Assembly: GCA_003245715.1 (NCBI GenBank)
Contig: QKCJ01000040.1
Coordinates: 1-64,000 of the forward strand
Direction: 5' to 3'
Length of the DNA: 64,000 bases
Source of the DNA: a bacterium
GTDB taxonomy: Bacteria; Planctomycetota; SZUA-567
Under the pieces are notes generated by a model. It worked only from the letters and a program-made list of their open reading frames with translations, searched no databases and had not been told where the DNA came from. Positions 8,573 through 16,575 of the stretch are shown here, piece after piece; the stretch's first letter is position 1; every line of letters starts with the position of its first letter. The position numbers and the translations under genes are program-made.

Positions 8573-10174
8573 ATGGATAAAATATTTTTTGCCGCGTCGG
8601 CCTTTATGCTGCTGGTAAGTATTTTGATTTGTGCGCTGCTTTACAGCCAGCTTGACAAAATTAACCAGACAACTCTGGCCAGTGCGGGTTCTGCCGTCAA
8701 TGCCGGTAATAACCAGTCCGCCTCAGGCAATCTTTATTACTGCGCGCCGTCAACGCAAACCGGAAATAATTCGCCAGCCGAGACTAAAATAAATTCGGTT
8801 AACATTGAAGACATTTACCGGCATACCAACCCCGAAACTTCCGGCTCAGGCAATACGGCAAAAGATTATTTTATCTCCGCTGCGACGCAGGCACCTGTTA
8901 AAACTAGGCCATTGCCGGCGTATGCCCATATTTCAAATGCCGGGGTAAGTAACAGCGCAACCGGCACAATGCATGGTGTTGCAGGCAATCCGGCTTATGG
9001 TAACAGTATTTCCGGCATCAGTAACGCCGGCCCTGATTACCGGTATGCCAGCAGCCCCTCAGCCCTGCCGCCCTCACCCGAACGCAAGATGGTCGCCAAT
9101 CAGGGAACAGCAAACACAGATTGCCAGTCCTGCGGGCAGATTTCTAAAGTGGGCAGTCCCACAACCACGGAGAATGATTTTCCGCCCGCGACAGCCTGCA
9201 CCAATGTCTTAAAGAGCAAGAACGATGAATTGTATGCTCTGCTCAACCCGCCGCCACCGCCAGAGCGGTATATGCACATTAATCCTATGTATGAATACGG
9301 CAAGACCAAGGAAACCCCTCTGCCTGAGACCGGTCTTGCGGTACGCTGTTCAACTGAGGCGATGGTTTCAGAGATCATTAATTACGCGCATTTTCCGGGT
9401 ACCAACCCGATTGCGGCTCGGCCCCAAAAACCTGACTGGAATGCGCAGCTCAATGCGGAAAAAGGAGTTTGGCGTTTTTATATCAATCCTTACTGGAAGC
9501 GTACGGATTTCGGCGTGGCCTTCCCTGATGCACCAAGCAGCAAGTGGGACAAAATGGGGGTACTGCTTGGCGGGGCGTGGTCAAAAGGCATTTATGATGT
9601 CGGAGTTTTTCTGCCGCTTGAGCATAATAGTTTTGGCGGTCAGATGAGTGATTACGGCTTTACGCGCTTAGGGCCGATTTTGAGTTCCAACTTCCGGATT
9701 ATGCGCCAGTGCGGGGGCAAGCCGGTGGATTTTTCTGTCGGTGCGGACCTTTATGGGGTCGGTGTGATTGGTGACAGCAAAGATTATATCGACAGCTATT
9801 TTCAGTTTGGCGGCGGTATCTACACCAGCGTCGGACGGGATCTGGGCTTTATGAGTACTCTTGCCACCTTGCAGTGGCAGTGTAATGCCGCCGATGATTA
9901 CAGTGCGCTCCCGACACATCTCAATACCGTGTCAATGCGCCTTGAAGGCGGGATACCGGTTGGAAAAAGTATTAACATAAATCCGTTTTTCAAGTATAAT
10001 ACAGCGCTGTCTGCACCGGAGTATGTCGAGACTAAATACTGGATGGAATACGGCCTGGACTTTAAATTTGCCCTTTCACCGACGGCAGTGTTTACATTCA
10101 ATCTCGGAGCAGAAGGTACACCTCTCAAGACCTGGCATATGGGAGGCGGTCTTGACATGATTATTAAATTTTAG
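8573..10174 (+). CDS. Signal-anchored outer-membrane beta-barrel-like protein in T6SS locus
   Basis: I do not recognise a named family. Residues 5-27 form a hydrophobic signal or anchor (FFAASAFMLLVSILICALLY). Residues 30-270 are low-complexity, rich in Ser, Pro, Asn, Gly and Ala. Residues 280-533 show repeated amphipathic strands of alternating hydrophobic and aromatic residues (GVWRFYINPYWKR, MGVLLGGAWSKGIYDVGVF, GLDFKFALSPTAVFTFNLG) and end in ...MIIKF, with the terminal Phe common in outer-membrane barrels. I infer an 8-12-strand barrel with a long periplasmic or surface linker. It lies between the two T6SS operons, divergent from tssJ and 15 bases upstream of the next gene, suggesting a link to the apparatus. 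An unrelated porin-like protein is the alternative. Confidence 0.5.
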   Translation: MDKIFFAASAFMLLVSILICALLYSQLDKINQTTLASAGSAVNAGNNQSASGNLYYCAPSTQTGNNSPAETKINSVNIEDIYRHTNPETSGSGNTAKDYFISAATQAPVKTRPLPAYAHISNAGVSNSATGTMHGVAGNPAYGNSISGISNAGPDYRYASSPSALPPSPERKMVANQGTANTDCQSCGQISKVGSPTTTENDFPPATACTNVLKSKNDELYALLNPPPPPERYMHINPMYEYGKTKETPLPETGLAVRCSTEAMVSEIINYAHFPGTNPIAARPQKPDWNAQLNAEKGVWRFYINPYWKRTDFGVAFPDAPSSKWDKMGVLLGGAWSKGIYDVGVFLPLEHNSFGGQMSDYGFTRLGPILSSNFRIMRQCGGKPVDFSVGADLYGVGVIGDSKDYIDSYFQFGGGIYTSVGRDLGFMSTLATLQWQCNAADDYSALPTHLNTVSMRLEGGIPVGKSININPFFKYNTALSAPEYVETKYWMEYGLDFKFALSPTAVFTFNLGAEGTPLKTWHMGGGLDMIIKF

Positions 10175-10189
10175 ATACGGGGCCAAGAA

Positions 10190-11359
10190 TTGTTCCCAGC
10201 AAGCCTGATTAAAGAAATAAAAAATTATAACGCCGGAGAGATCATTTTCAGTCAGGATACTCCGGCGTTATTGTATACCGGCCTGCTTTCGGGTAGTGCG
10301 GAGCTGTTCTTCAACGAATTTCCTCTTGAACAGGAGGATGGGCTTGATACTCCTTTTGCCAGAATTAAAGCCCCCTTCCCGCTTTCGGGTGGTTCGGCTC
10401 TGCTTGAGAGCAGGAACCAGAATTTTACCCTCCGCTGCACTGAAGATAATACACACGTTATTTTCTGGAGTCTTTCAGATGATTTTGACTGTCAGGGGGA
10501 GGATATTATTTCCTTTATCGGCACTCTGGTTGACGCTGCGTGCGCACTTACCGATTTGCTTGCACGGTCGCTAAACCTGCGCTCGCAGATTGACTCGATG
10601 ATGCGTCTTTATTACGACGATATGCGCGGTATTGTAAACAGACTCCAGCTGCAAACCAAGCGCTGGAACAGTATTGAACTCGGAGCCTACGGCAATCTCA
10701 ATAATGCCTTGGCAAACTTCAGCCATCATATGCCGCAATTGTCAAAAAAGAAGATCGAGACGATTCTCAATACCGATCATTCGGATCATACCAAAGCTAC
10801 CCTCTGTCCTGTGTCCTTCAAAGATGATATCTTCCTGCCGGCTGGCAAGAGATTGTCTTTGCATAATTCCTCGGGATGTCTGTTTCTGCTTGCGAAGGGG
10901 GAGATTGAACTCTGTCTTGGCGGAATCGCGCTTATGCGCAGTCAGGAGGATTCGTTTATCGGAGTCCATTCTCTTTTCAGACAGGAACTCTTTGAATACC
11001 GTGCCGTGCGTGATTGCCGTATTCATATTATCAGCAATAACAAGGATGATCTGGCAAGGCTTTTGTCAACGCCGACACCTCTGGCAAAACTTTTAGCTCA
11101 GGCGGTGATTTCATATTTTCTTGAGGTCTCTCTCTACCTTGCATTTTTAAATAAAGAAATCACCAGAGAACTGTCTTTAATCAAAGGTAATGATGGCTCG
11201 TTTTATAACCTGACCAGCCAGCTTCATTCAAGGATTGAAAAAAATTCCGAGTTAAATGAATTCACTGCAAAGCTCTCGGAATTTGCACGGTCAATTTCCA
11301 GCCTGCACCAGAACTGCACCTTTGTCCTCAATGACGGCGCTTTAAGTCTCGGCCGGTAA
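10190..11359 (+). CDS. Protein with two degenerate cyclic-nucleotide-binding-like domains
   Basis: The N-terminus (NAGEIIFSQDTPALLYTGLL, residues 14-33) resembles the opening beta-roll of a CRP-type cyclic-nucleotide-binding domain. A similar roll recurs at about residues 205-300 (FLPAGKRLSLHNSSGCLFLL). Helical segments separate and follow them. Neither copy shows the Gly-Glu...Arg phosphate cassette that grips the ligand, and no DNA-binding domain is present, so it is probably a signalling or scaffold protein that may not bind cNMP. The start is TTG at 10190; no ATG is available until well inside the first domain. The gene follows the barrel gene by 15 bases and runs convergently into the cyclase-like gene. 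Confidence 0.45.
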   Translation: MFPASLIKEIKNYNAGEIIFSQDTPALLYTGLLSGSAELFFNEFPLEQEDGLDTPFARIKAPFPLSGGSALLESRNQNFTLRCTEDNTHVIFWSLSDDFDCQGEDIISFIGTLVDAACALTDLLARSLNLRSQIDSMMRLYYDDMRGIVNRLQLQTKRWNSIELGAYGNLNNALANFSHHMPQLSKKKIETILNTDHSDHTKATLCPVSFKDDIFLPAGKRLSLHNSSGCLFLLAKGEIELCLGGIALMRSQEDSFIGVHSLFRQELFEYRAVRDCRIHIISNNKDDLARLLSTPTPLAKLLAQAVISYFLEVSLYLAFLNKEITRELSLIKGNDGSFYNLTSQLHSRIEKNSELNEFTAKLSEFARSISSLHQNCTFVLNDGALSLGR

Positions 11360-11368
11360 AAACACGCC

Positions 11369-13558
11369 CTAGATATTTTTCTCGATTATTTTGCGCGCGA
11401 TATCAACGGCCTGACGGTTTGGCCCGGATCCGGCTTCGGCCTGTTTCTGCCTGGCGATACCAAGCATCTTTTCAACCAGCAGATCAGCCGGCTCGGCTCT
11501 TTTGAGGTCTGTGAGAATATCAATAGCTTTGTCGTATCTTCCGTCATTAATCAGATTCCAGCCTGTCGTGTAATCCTTGCAGTATTTCTCGTCCTTGCCG
11601 ATATAATGCTCATCATCATGCAGTCCGGACAGCTCGTAATACAACTCCTCTTCCCCCTGCTCGTAAATACTTTCTGCCGGCCTGAGGATAAACTCGTCAC
11701 CGAGAAATTCACTGGTTGATTCTGTAACTCCGCATAAAAGTTTGCATTCATTGAGCAGCTTGTGCATCCTGTCAACAATAGCCACGCCCTTGCCTGTGAC
11801 AGAGTACTCAAGCCATTGTTCAGTGCCGAAATATCCAACAAAACAATATCCGGTATAGACTGCCAGCGTTACGCGGATCTCGGTGTAGCCCTGGCTGAGC
11901 CATGAACGATTCAGTTCCGTGATGTCCTCCGCACAGCCGACAACCGCCTTGCAGCAATTGCGCACGCCTTTTGTAATATCGGCATAATTATCCCAGACGG
12001 CGGTGATATTCATGTTGTTAATGGAAATAAGCGTACCGCTGTTGTGGCTGACCTGATGTTGGACGAGTTTGATGAAATCTTTTGAACGGGAGAGAAATTC
12101 GGGGCTGTCCTCAACGATGTCATTGAAATTCTGTACCCGGCAGGAGAAGAGGCTGAGCTTTTTACGGTGGATCTCCGGTTTGGCTTCCTTGCCGCTTCTG
12201 ATCTGGCTGAGTATTACATCACGGGGCAGAAACTTGATAAATGACCGGAATGAATTTTCAAACACTCCGAGCGAATCCTCTATTTCATTGACTTCTTTTA
12301 TCAGGTGCCTTTTACTGCTGCCGGCGAAAATAAGTTCGCGCATATTTGAGATTTTCCAGGCAAGGCGGGTAAGAGGCTTTGTCAGCAGGCTGCGCGAGAC
12401 AAGGTAAAAGACAATATAAACCCCAAAAAGCAGGGCCATGATATATAGCATTATTGATAACTGGTTGATGTCATAGATACTTACGATTTCTCCCGGCAGT
12501 ATGACCACCATCCACCATTTGTATTCCTCCATCCAGACAAAGACGACTCTGGCATTGGGCGCATCAGGCGATGGCAGGGGGTATATCGCAACATCTTTTT
12601 CTTTTCCGGGAAGCGCGAAATTGCCATTTAAAATATTTTCAGCGATTTTCCTGATGGTTGGCTTGTTTTTATAAGTCGCCGGATCTTTTATATTAACATC
12701 AAAACTATGTTTCTGTCCGGCAAGATGTTCTGAGCCGTAAAGTTCATAATTTTCATTCATGACATAAACAGGCAATACTTTTTTTATTCTGGACTCTTCA
12801 TTCAGCTCGCTTTTCCGGAATGGTTTGAATAAGACACTCTTGGGATTGTAACGCTGGGACTTGCTATCAGGGAATCTGTAAACAAGGTGGCAGTAGACAA
12901 CGGGCGTATTTTTTTCGGTGTTGAGAGTTCTGGCATAAAAGAACTCCATCTTCTGCTCATTAGAGATAAAAGCTGGTACGGAGTGGATCATCGCCCCCGG
13001 ATTTTTGATGGCTCGGCTGTACCAGGCGTTCCAGTAGCGCACCAGTTTCAGGCTCGCTTTTTCATCAGTTTTTTCCCATTTACCGCCTTCCTCGTCATAA
13101 CGGTAAACAATGTTGTCCATATTCAACTGTGAAAAGAAGTGGTAATAAAGCTGGCCGTCGCGCTTGAATACCTCGGCAAACCATCCTTCCGGTGTAACAA
13201 ACCCGGTGGATTGGATATCCTCTTCCCTGGAGATATTGGCCAGATAGTCTGCGATTTTAAAGTTGTAGCGCTCCTCAGGGGGCAAATCCGTGAGCTGATT
13301 ACTGATATTGGCAATTATCCACTTGGCTTCATAACTGTTGTCGCGCATATCTTTGGCGATGAATTTGGAGACGATTACAGAGTAATACTCAAAGTTGTTC
13401 TTGATGATATTTCTGGAAAACTCCTGCCATGAAAGGAGAAAAAGTATTGAAATGATGATACCCGGCAATATGTTCATCGCCAGAAATAACCAGAAAACTT
13501 TTATTCCACCCACTTCCTGCGGCATGGCTGAGTTGTCGTTTATCTTTTGGGTAGACAT
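11369..13558 (-). CDS. Membrane class III cyclase-like protein with lost catalytic residues
   Basis: Membrane helices at about 22-43 and 364-388 flank a ~320-residue extracytoplasmic sensor region. A HAMP-like segment follows to about 445, then a class III nucleotidyl-cyclase fold (about 465-620) and a short TPR-like C-terminus (GWNLINDGRYDKAIDIL). The cyclase fold keeps YTGYCFVGYFG but lacks key residues: the first metal-binding Asp is Cys473 (LSLFSCRVQNF), the second Asp is replaced in SINNMNITAVW, and the transition-state Asn is lost in GKGVAIVDRMH although the Arg remains. I infer a catalytically dead receptor. It overlaps the upstream TPR gene by 19 bases and converges with the cNMP-fold gene, its stop 9 bases away. 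Confidence 0.7.
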   Translation of the reverse strand: MSTQKINDNSAMPQEVGGIKVFWLFLAMNILPGIIISILFLLSWQEFSRNIIKNNFEYYSVIVSKFIAKDMRDNSYEAKWIIANISNQLTDLPPEERYNFKIADYLANISREEDIQSTGFVTPEGWFAEVFKRDGQLYYHFFSQLNMDNIVYRYDEEGGKWEKTDEKASLKLVRYWNAWYSRAIKNPGAMIHSVPAFISNEQKMEFFYARTLNTEKNTPVVYCHLVYRFPDSKSQRYNPKSVLFKPFRKSELNEESRIKKVLPVYVMNENYELYGSEHLAGQKHSFDVNIKDPATYKNKPTIRKIAENILNGNFALPGKEKDVAIYPLPSPDAPNARVVFVWMEEYKWWMVVILPGEIVSIYDINQLSIMLYIMALLFGVYIVFYLVSRSLLTKPLTRLAWKISNMRELIFAGSSKRHLIKEVNEIEDSLGVFENSFRSFIKFLPRDVILSQIRSGKEAKPEIHRKKLSLFSCRVQNFNDIVEDSPEFLSRSKDFIKLVQHQVSHNSGTLISINNMNITAVWDNYADITKGVRNCCKAVVGCAEDITELNRSWLSQGYTEIRVTLAVYTGYCFVGYFGTEQWLEYSVTGKGVAIVDRMHKLLNECKLLCGVTESTSEFLGDEFILRPAESIYEQGEEELYYELSGLHDDEHYIGKDEKYCKDYTTGWNLINDGRYDKAIDILTDLKRAEPADLLVEKMLGIARQKQAEAGSGPNRQAVDIARKIIEKNI

Positions 13559-14433
13559 TTTGAGTATGCTTTATCCTTTTCAAGCTGCTTTCTGTTTGTT
13601 TCACGTAAATTAGCCGCTGCCGTGGCAAATGTTAAATATCTTTTGGCGAGATCATTATTGTTGATTTTTTTATAGAAAGCCACAAGGCTGTTTAAAGAGC
13701 AGACATACTGCTGGCTGTCCTCACCAAAAGCGTGCTGGGCTGTTTTGGCCGCCAGGAGCAAGGATTTTTCTGCCTTTTCTTTATTACCGGTAAGTTCATA
13801 CGCTTCAGCAAGCTTGCCAAAACAGTCATTCACCCTGACATCACTCTCGACATTATGCGCATGCCAGATACTTGCCGCCGCCGCCAGATCCGGTATCGCT
13901 TCCCTATAATTTGTATAAGTGAAATTAAGACAACCCCGTGCATACAGAAGGCTTGCATAATCAACCGAACAGGCACCCTGCTCCTTTTTATAAATCTTCT
14001 CGGCAGTCTCAAAGTATGATATAGCCTGAGGATACAGTTCCAGGCGTCCCATACTCTGCGCTAACAGACAGGCTGCCCTGGCAAAGTCATACTGATCGGT
14101 AGCGGAGGCTGCCTGCAACACAGTAATTGCCTCAGACAGGGTCTCTGCCGCCTGATCGACCTTGCTCGTATAAAGCAGCAGTTCACCATATAATGTGAGA
14201 ACCTCGGCGTAAAATGTCGATTTTCCACCGTTTAAGCCGGAGAGTTCCTGCACCGCCTTCTGCACAACCGGCAGGCCATCTTCAAACTTTCCCTCACTGC
14301 GAAACTGCGCCGCCTTGAGATAAAGCCCGACTGCTTTGTTGAAGGATGCTTTTTGCTCTGCCCCTGTAACATGGCGGGCTGAAGAGCAAAATATTATCAG
14401 GCAGGTCAGAAATAAAAATATTTTATGCTTCAA
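13540..14433 (-). CDS. Secreted TPR-repeat protein
   Basis: A signal peptide (MKHKIFLFLTCLIIFCSSA, cleavage near residue 25) precedes five to six tetratricopeptide-type helical hairpins (for example AVGLYLKAAQFRSEGKFEDG and EAYELTGNKEKAEKSLLLA). TPR arrays mediate protein-protein contacts; here that would be in the periplasm. The start is TTG at 14433, with GAGG about 11 bases upstream and no ATG before the signal sequence. It is the first gene of a two-gene unit with the cyclase-like receptor, so it may bind that receptor's outer domain or the T6SS envelope complex; this is inference from position. Confidence 0.65.
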   Translation of the reverse strand: MKHKIFLFLTCLIIFCSSARHVTGAEQKASFNKAVGLYLKAAQFRSEGKFEDGLPVVQKAVQELSGLNGGKSTFYAEVLTLYGELLLYTSKVDQAAETLSEAITVLQAASATDQYDFARAACLLAQSMGRLELYPQAISYFETAEKIYKKEQGACSVDYASLLYARGCLNFTYTNYREAIPDLAAAASIWHAHNVESDVRVNDCFGKLAEAYELTGNKEKAEKSLLLAAKTAQHAFGEDSQQYVCSLNSLVAFYKKINNNDLAKRYLTFATAAANLRETNRKQLEKDKAYSKCLPKR

Positions 14434-14507
14434 ATTAAAGATACCTCACGACAAAGTCAGCAATAAGAAATTTGTTTTGATACCAAAAAAGTGTACAAGC
14501 TGTCAGT

Positions 14508-14535
14508 ATTATATTTCTAGAATATCAATCCACAA
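14508..14535 (-). promoter_or_regulatory. Putative promoter for the TPR/cyclase-like unit
   Basis: On the minus strand TTGTGG (14535-14530) and TATAAT (14513-14508) are 16 bases apart, about 75 bases before the TTG start at 14433. The -10 is consensus and the -35 is weak. Confidence 0.4.
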
Positions 14536-14717
14536 TCCATGATTATTTTATCGGCCAACTTCCTGCTCGGACTTGAGTTATTGCGAAAGTCGGGCGCTGT
14601 TGAGTAAATATATCGGAAATATATATTGAAATGAGATAAATAAAGTGAAACATCTGGCCGAAAGATTACTCTATTTGTCGGTGGTGTGTAATGTTATTGT
14701 TGCAATGTTTTTTTAAC

Positions 14718-14746
14718 TTGAAATTTTTTTTAACTGAAAGTAGAAT
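14718..14746 (+). promoter_or_regulatory. Putative sigma70-type promoter of the tssA operon
   Basis: TTGAAA at 14718-14723 and TAGAAT at 14741-14746 are separated by 17 bases filled largely by a T-tract, 72 bases before the tssA ATG. No sigma54 GG-N10-GC motif was seen in the region. Confidence 0.5.
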
Positions 14747-14818
14747 TTTCCAAATTACTCGGGCAAAATCCATAAAACTGTTTATTGGTTATATGGTTAT
14801 AAAATTGGTGGTCGGAAA

Positions 14819-15865
14819 ATGTCAGAAAAAATAGAGGAAATGCTGGTTGCACTTTCAGAAGATTCTCCTGCCGGGGAGAACATGGAGTATGACCCGCGCT
14901 TTGTCTCGCTTGAGACGATTGCTGCCGGCAAACCGGAGCAGCAGATTGGTGATGCTGTTTCAGAAGGTGAAGAACCTGACTGGCATAAACTTGAGGCAGC
15001 ATGTACTGAGTTGTGGCAAGAAACACGCGACCTGAGGGTTGCGGTTTATTTTACCCTGAGTTGGTTGAAGCTCCGGGGAATTGAGGGTTATCACGACGGA
15101 CTGGAGCTTATTTCCGGTTTGCTAAGTGATTTTTGGGGCGATTTCTATCCGCAGCTTGATCCGGATGATGATAATGATCCTCTGGAGCGTATGAATATCC
15201 TCAGCTGGCTCTCTCCGGCGTCAGGTTCATATCAGGATCCCTTTGATTTTCCGGGTAAACTGCGCAATCTCGTTCTCTGTTCAACCCCCCGCGCCGGTAA
15301 GGTGACTCTGCGTGACCTGCTGGTTGCCAGTGGCGACTTGACCTTGCCTGAGGGCTCGGATATGCCTGATGCGGCGCTGATTAATTCGGTCTTTATGGAC
15401 TGCGGCGTTGAGACGGTCGGCGAGGTCATGAATATTTTTTCTGAATGTTATGAGTTATTTAAAAAGATCGATGAAACCTCCTGCGGGCTTGCGGGGGTTA
15501 ACGCTTCCATTGATCTTGAAACAGTCCTGAAGTTGCTTAAAACCGCAACAAGGCTGCTGACTGACAGATATCGGGAATTGGGTGGGGATGCGCCTGATTC
15601 CGGGCAGGAAGGTGAGGAGGGCGAGGCTCCTGCCGTCGGAGCAAAATCGCTCAGCGGTGAAATAGGCAACCGCGAAGATGTCCGGCTTGCCTTAACCAAG
15701 ATCATCCGTTATTTTGAGCTTAACGAGCCTTCAAGCCCGATTCCGTTCTTCCTCAAGCGTGCGCAGAAGATGCTGGCTATGGATTTTTATCAGCTTGCAA
15801 GTGAGCTTACGCCTGAATCGCTTGACCGTCTGGCGTTGATTATCGGCCAGCAGGAAGAAGACTAG
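14819..15865 (+). CDS. tssA: TssA T6SS baseplate/sheath-priming protein
   Basis: TssA primes and coordinates tail tube and sheath polymerisation. The N-terminal ImpA domain is clear (DSPAGENMEYDPRF, residues 15-28, and DLRVAVYFTLSWLKLRGIEG near 74-93). The middle is helical with a Glu/Gly-rich linker near residue 260, and the C-terminus (YFELNEPSSPIPFFLKRAQKM) matches the short conserved tail of many TssA proteins. It is the first gene of the major T6SS operon. Confidence 0.92.
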   Translation: MSEKIEEMLVALSEDSPAGENMEYDPRFVSLETIAAGKPEQQIGDAVSEGEEPDWHKLEAACTELWQETRDLRVAVYFTLSWLKLRGIEGYHDGLELISGLLSDFWGDFYPQLDPDDDNDPLERMNILSWLSPASGSYQDPFDFPGKLRNLVLCSTPRAGKVTLRDLLVASGDLTLPEGSDMPDAALINSVFMDCGVETVGEVMNIFSECYELFKKIDETSCGLAGVNASIDLETVLKLLKTATRLLTDRYRELGGDAPDSGQEGEEGEAPAVGAKSLSGEIGNREDVRLALTKIIRYFELNEPSSPIPFFLKRAQKMLAMDFYQLASELTPESLDRLALIIGQQEED

Positions 15866-15955
15866 TATTATGCAGTTTGGTTTAATAATTTTTTACATAT
15901 CGTAATTCTTAGCAGAAATTTTAATCTCTATATCTTTTTGGGAAAGGAAATAAAA

Positions 15956-16498
15956 ATGGCTGACAGCGGACAGAAATTTATCGGAAGAAACAGGGCTCCA
16001 CGGGTACAGATTGAGTATGATGTTGAGCTTTACGGCGCTCAGAAGAAGATCAATCTTCCTTTTGTTATGGGTGTTATGGCGGATCTTTCAGGCAAGAATT
16101 CAACTGAGCTTGATGCCGTCAACGACCGCAAGTTTCTCGAAATTGATGTAGACAACTTTGATGACCGTCTCAAGAGCGCAAAACCCCGCGTATCTTTTTC
16201 AGTTCCTAACACACTCACAGGTGAGGGTAATATCGCAGTTGACCTGACCTTTGAGAGCATGGATGATTTTTCACCGGCGGCTGTTGTCAGAAAAACTGAA
16301 GGTCTGCGCCAGCTTATGGAGACCCGCCAGCAGCTGAGTAACCTCCTGTCATATATGGATGGTAAGGCTGGTGCTGAGGATCTTATCCGCAAGGCTCTTA
16401 AGGATCCAGCACTTCTTCAGGCTCTGGCATCCGAGGCCAAGAGTGGTGACGTTGAAGCGGCAGAAGGCGATGCTCCGGCTGAAGAAAAAGCTGAATAA
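15956..16498 (+). CDS. tssB: TssB T6SS contractile sheath small subunit
   Basis: TssB and TssC form the contractile sheath. The family core is plain (RAPRVQIEYDVELYGA, FVMGVMADLSG, FLEIDVDNFDDRL, VDLTFESMDDFSPAAV). AGGAAA stands just before the ATG at 15956, so an upstream in-frame TTG at 15938 is rejected. The C-terminus is acidic and Ala/Glu-rich. It lies 90 bases after tssA and 77 before tssC. Confidence 0.96.
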   Translation: MADSGQKFIGRNRAPRVQIEYDVELYGAQKKINLPFVMGVMADLSGKNSTELDAVNDRKFLEIDVDNFDDRLKSAKPRVSFSVPNTLTGEGNIAVDLTFESMDDFSPAAVVRKTEGLRQLMETRQQLSNLLSYMDGKAGAEDLIRKALKDPALLQALASEAKSGDVEAAEGDAPAEEKAE

Positions 16499-16575
16499 AA
16501 AAATAAAAATAAATAATAAAATCAGAAACATCGGGGAACGTTAATAATCTAAACTAATGAGCAACGGAGATATAA

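Larger units (their letters stand above)
14434..14818. other. Divergent intergenic region between TPR gene and tssA
   Basis: This 385-base, very AT-rich region has no coding frame of note. It holds one promoter candidate in each direction, listed separately, and an AT-rich imperfect inverted sequence near 14610-14630. Confidence 0.7.

Noticed and set aside
11369-13558. Active adenylate/guanylate cyclase
   Set aside because: The fold is present, but both metal-binding aspartates and the transition-state Asn are not.
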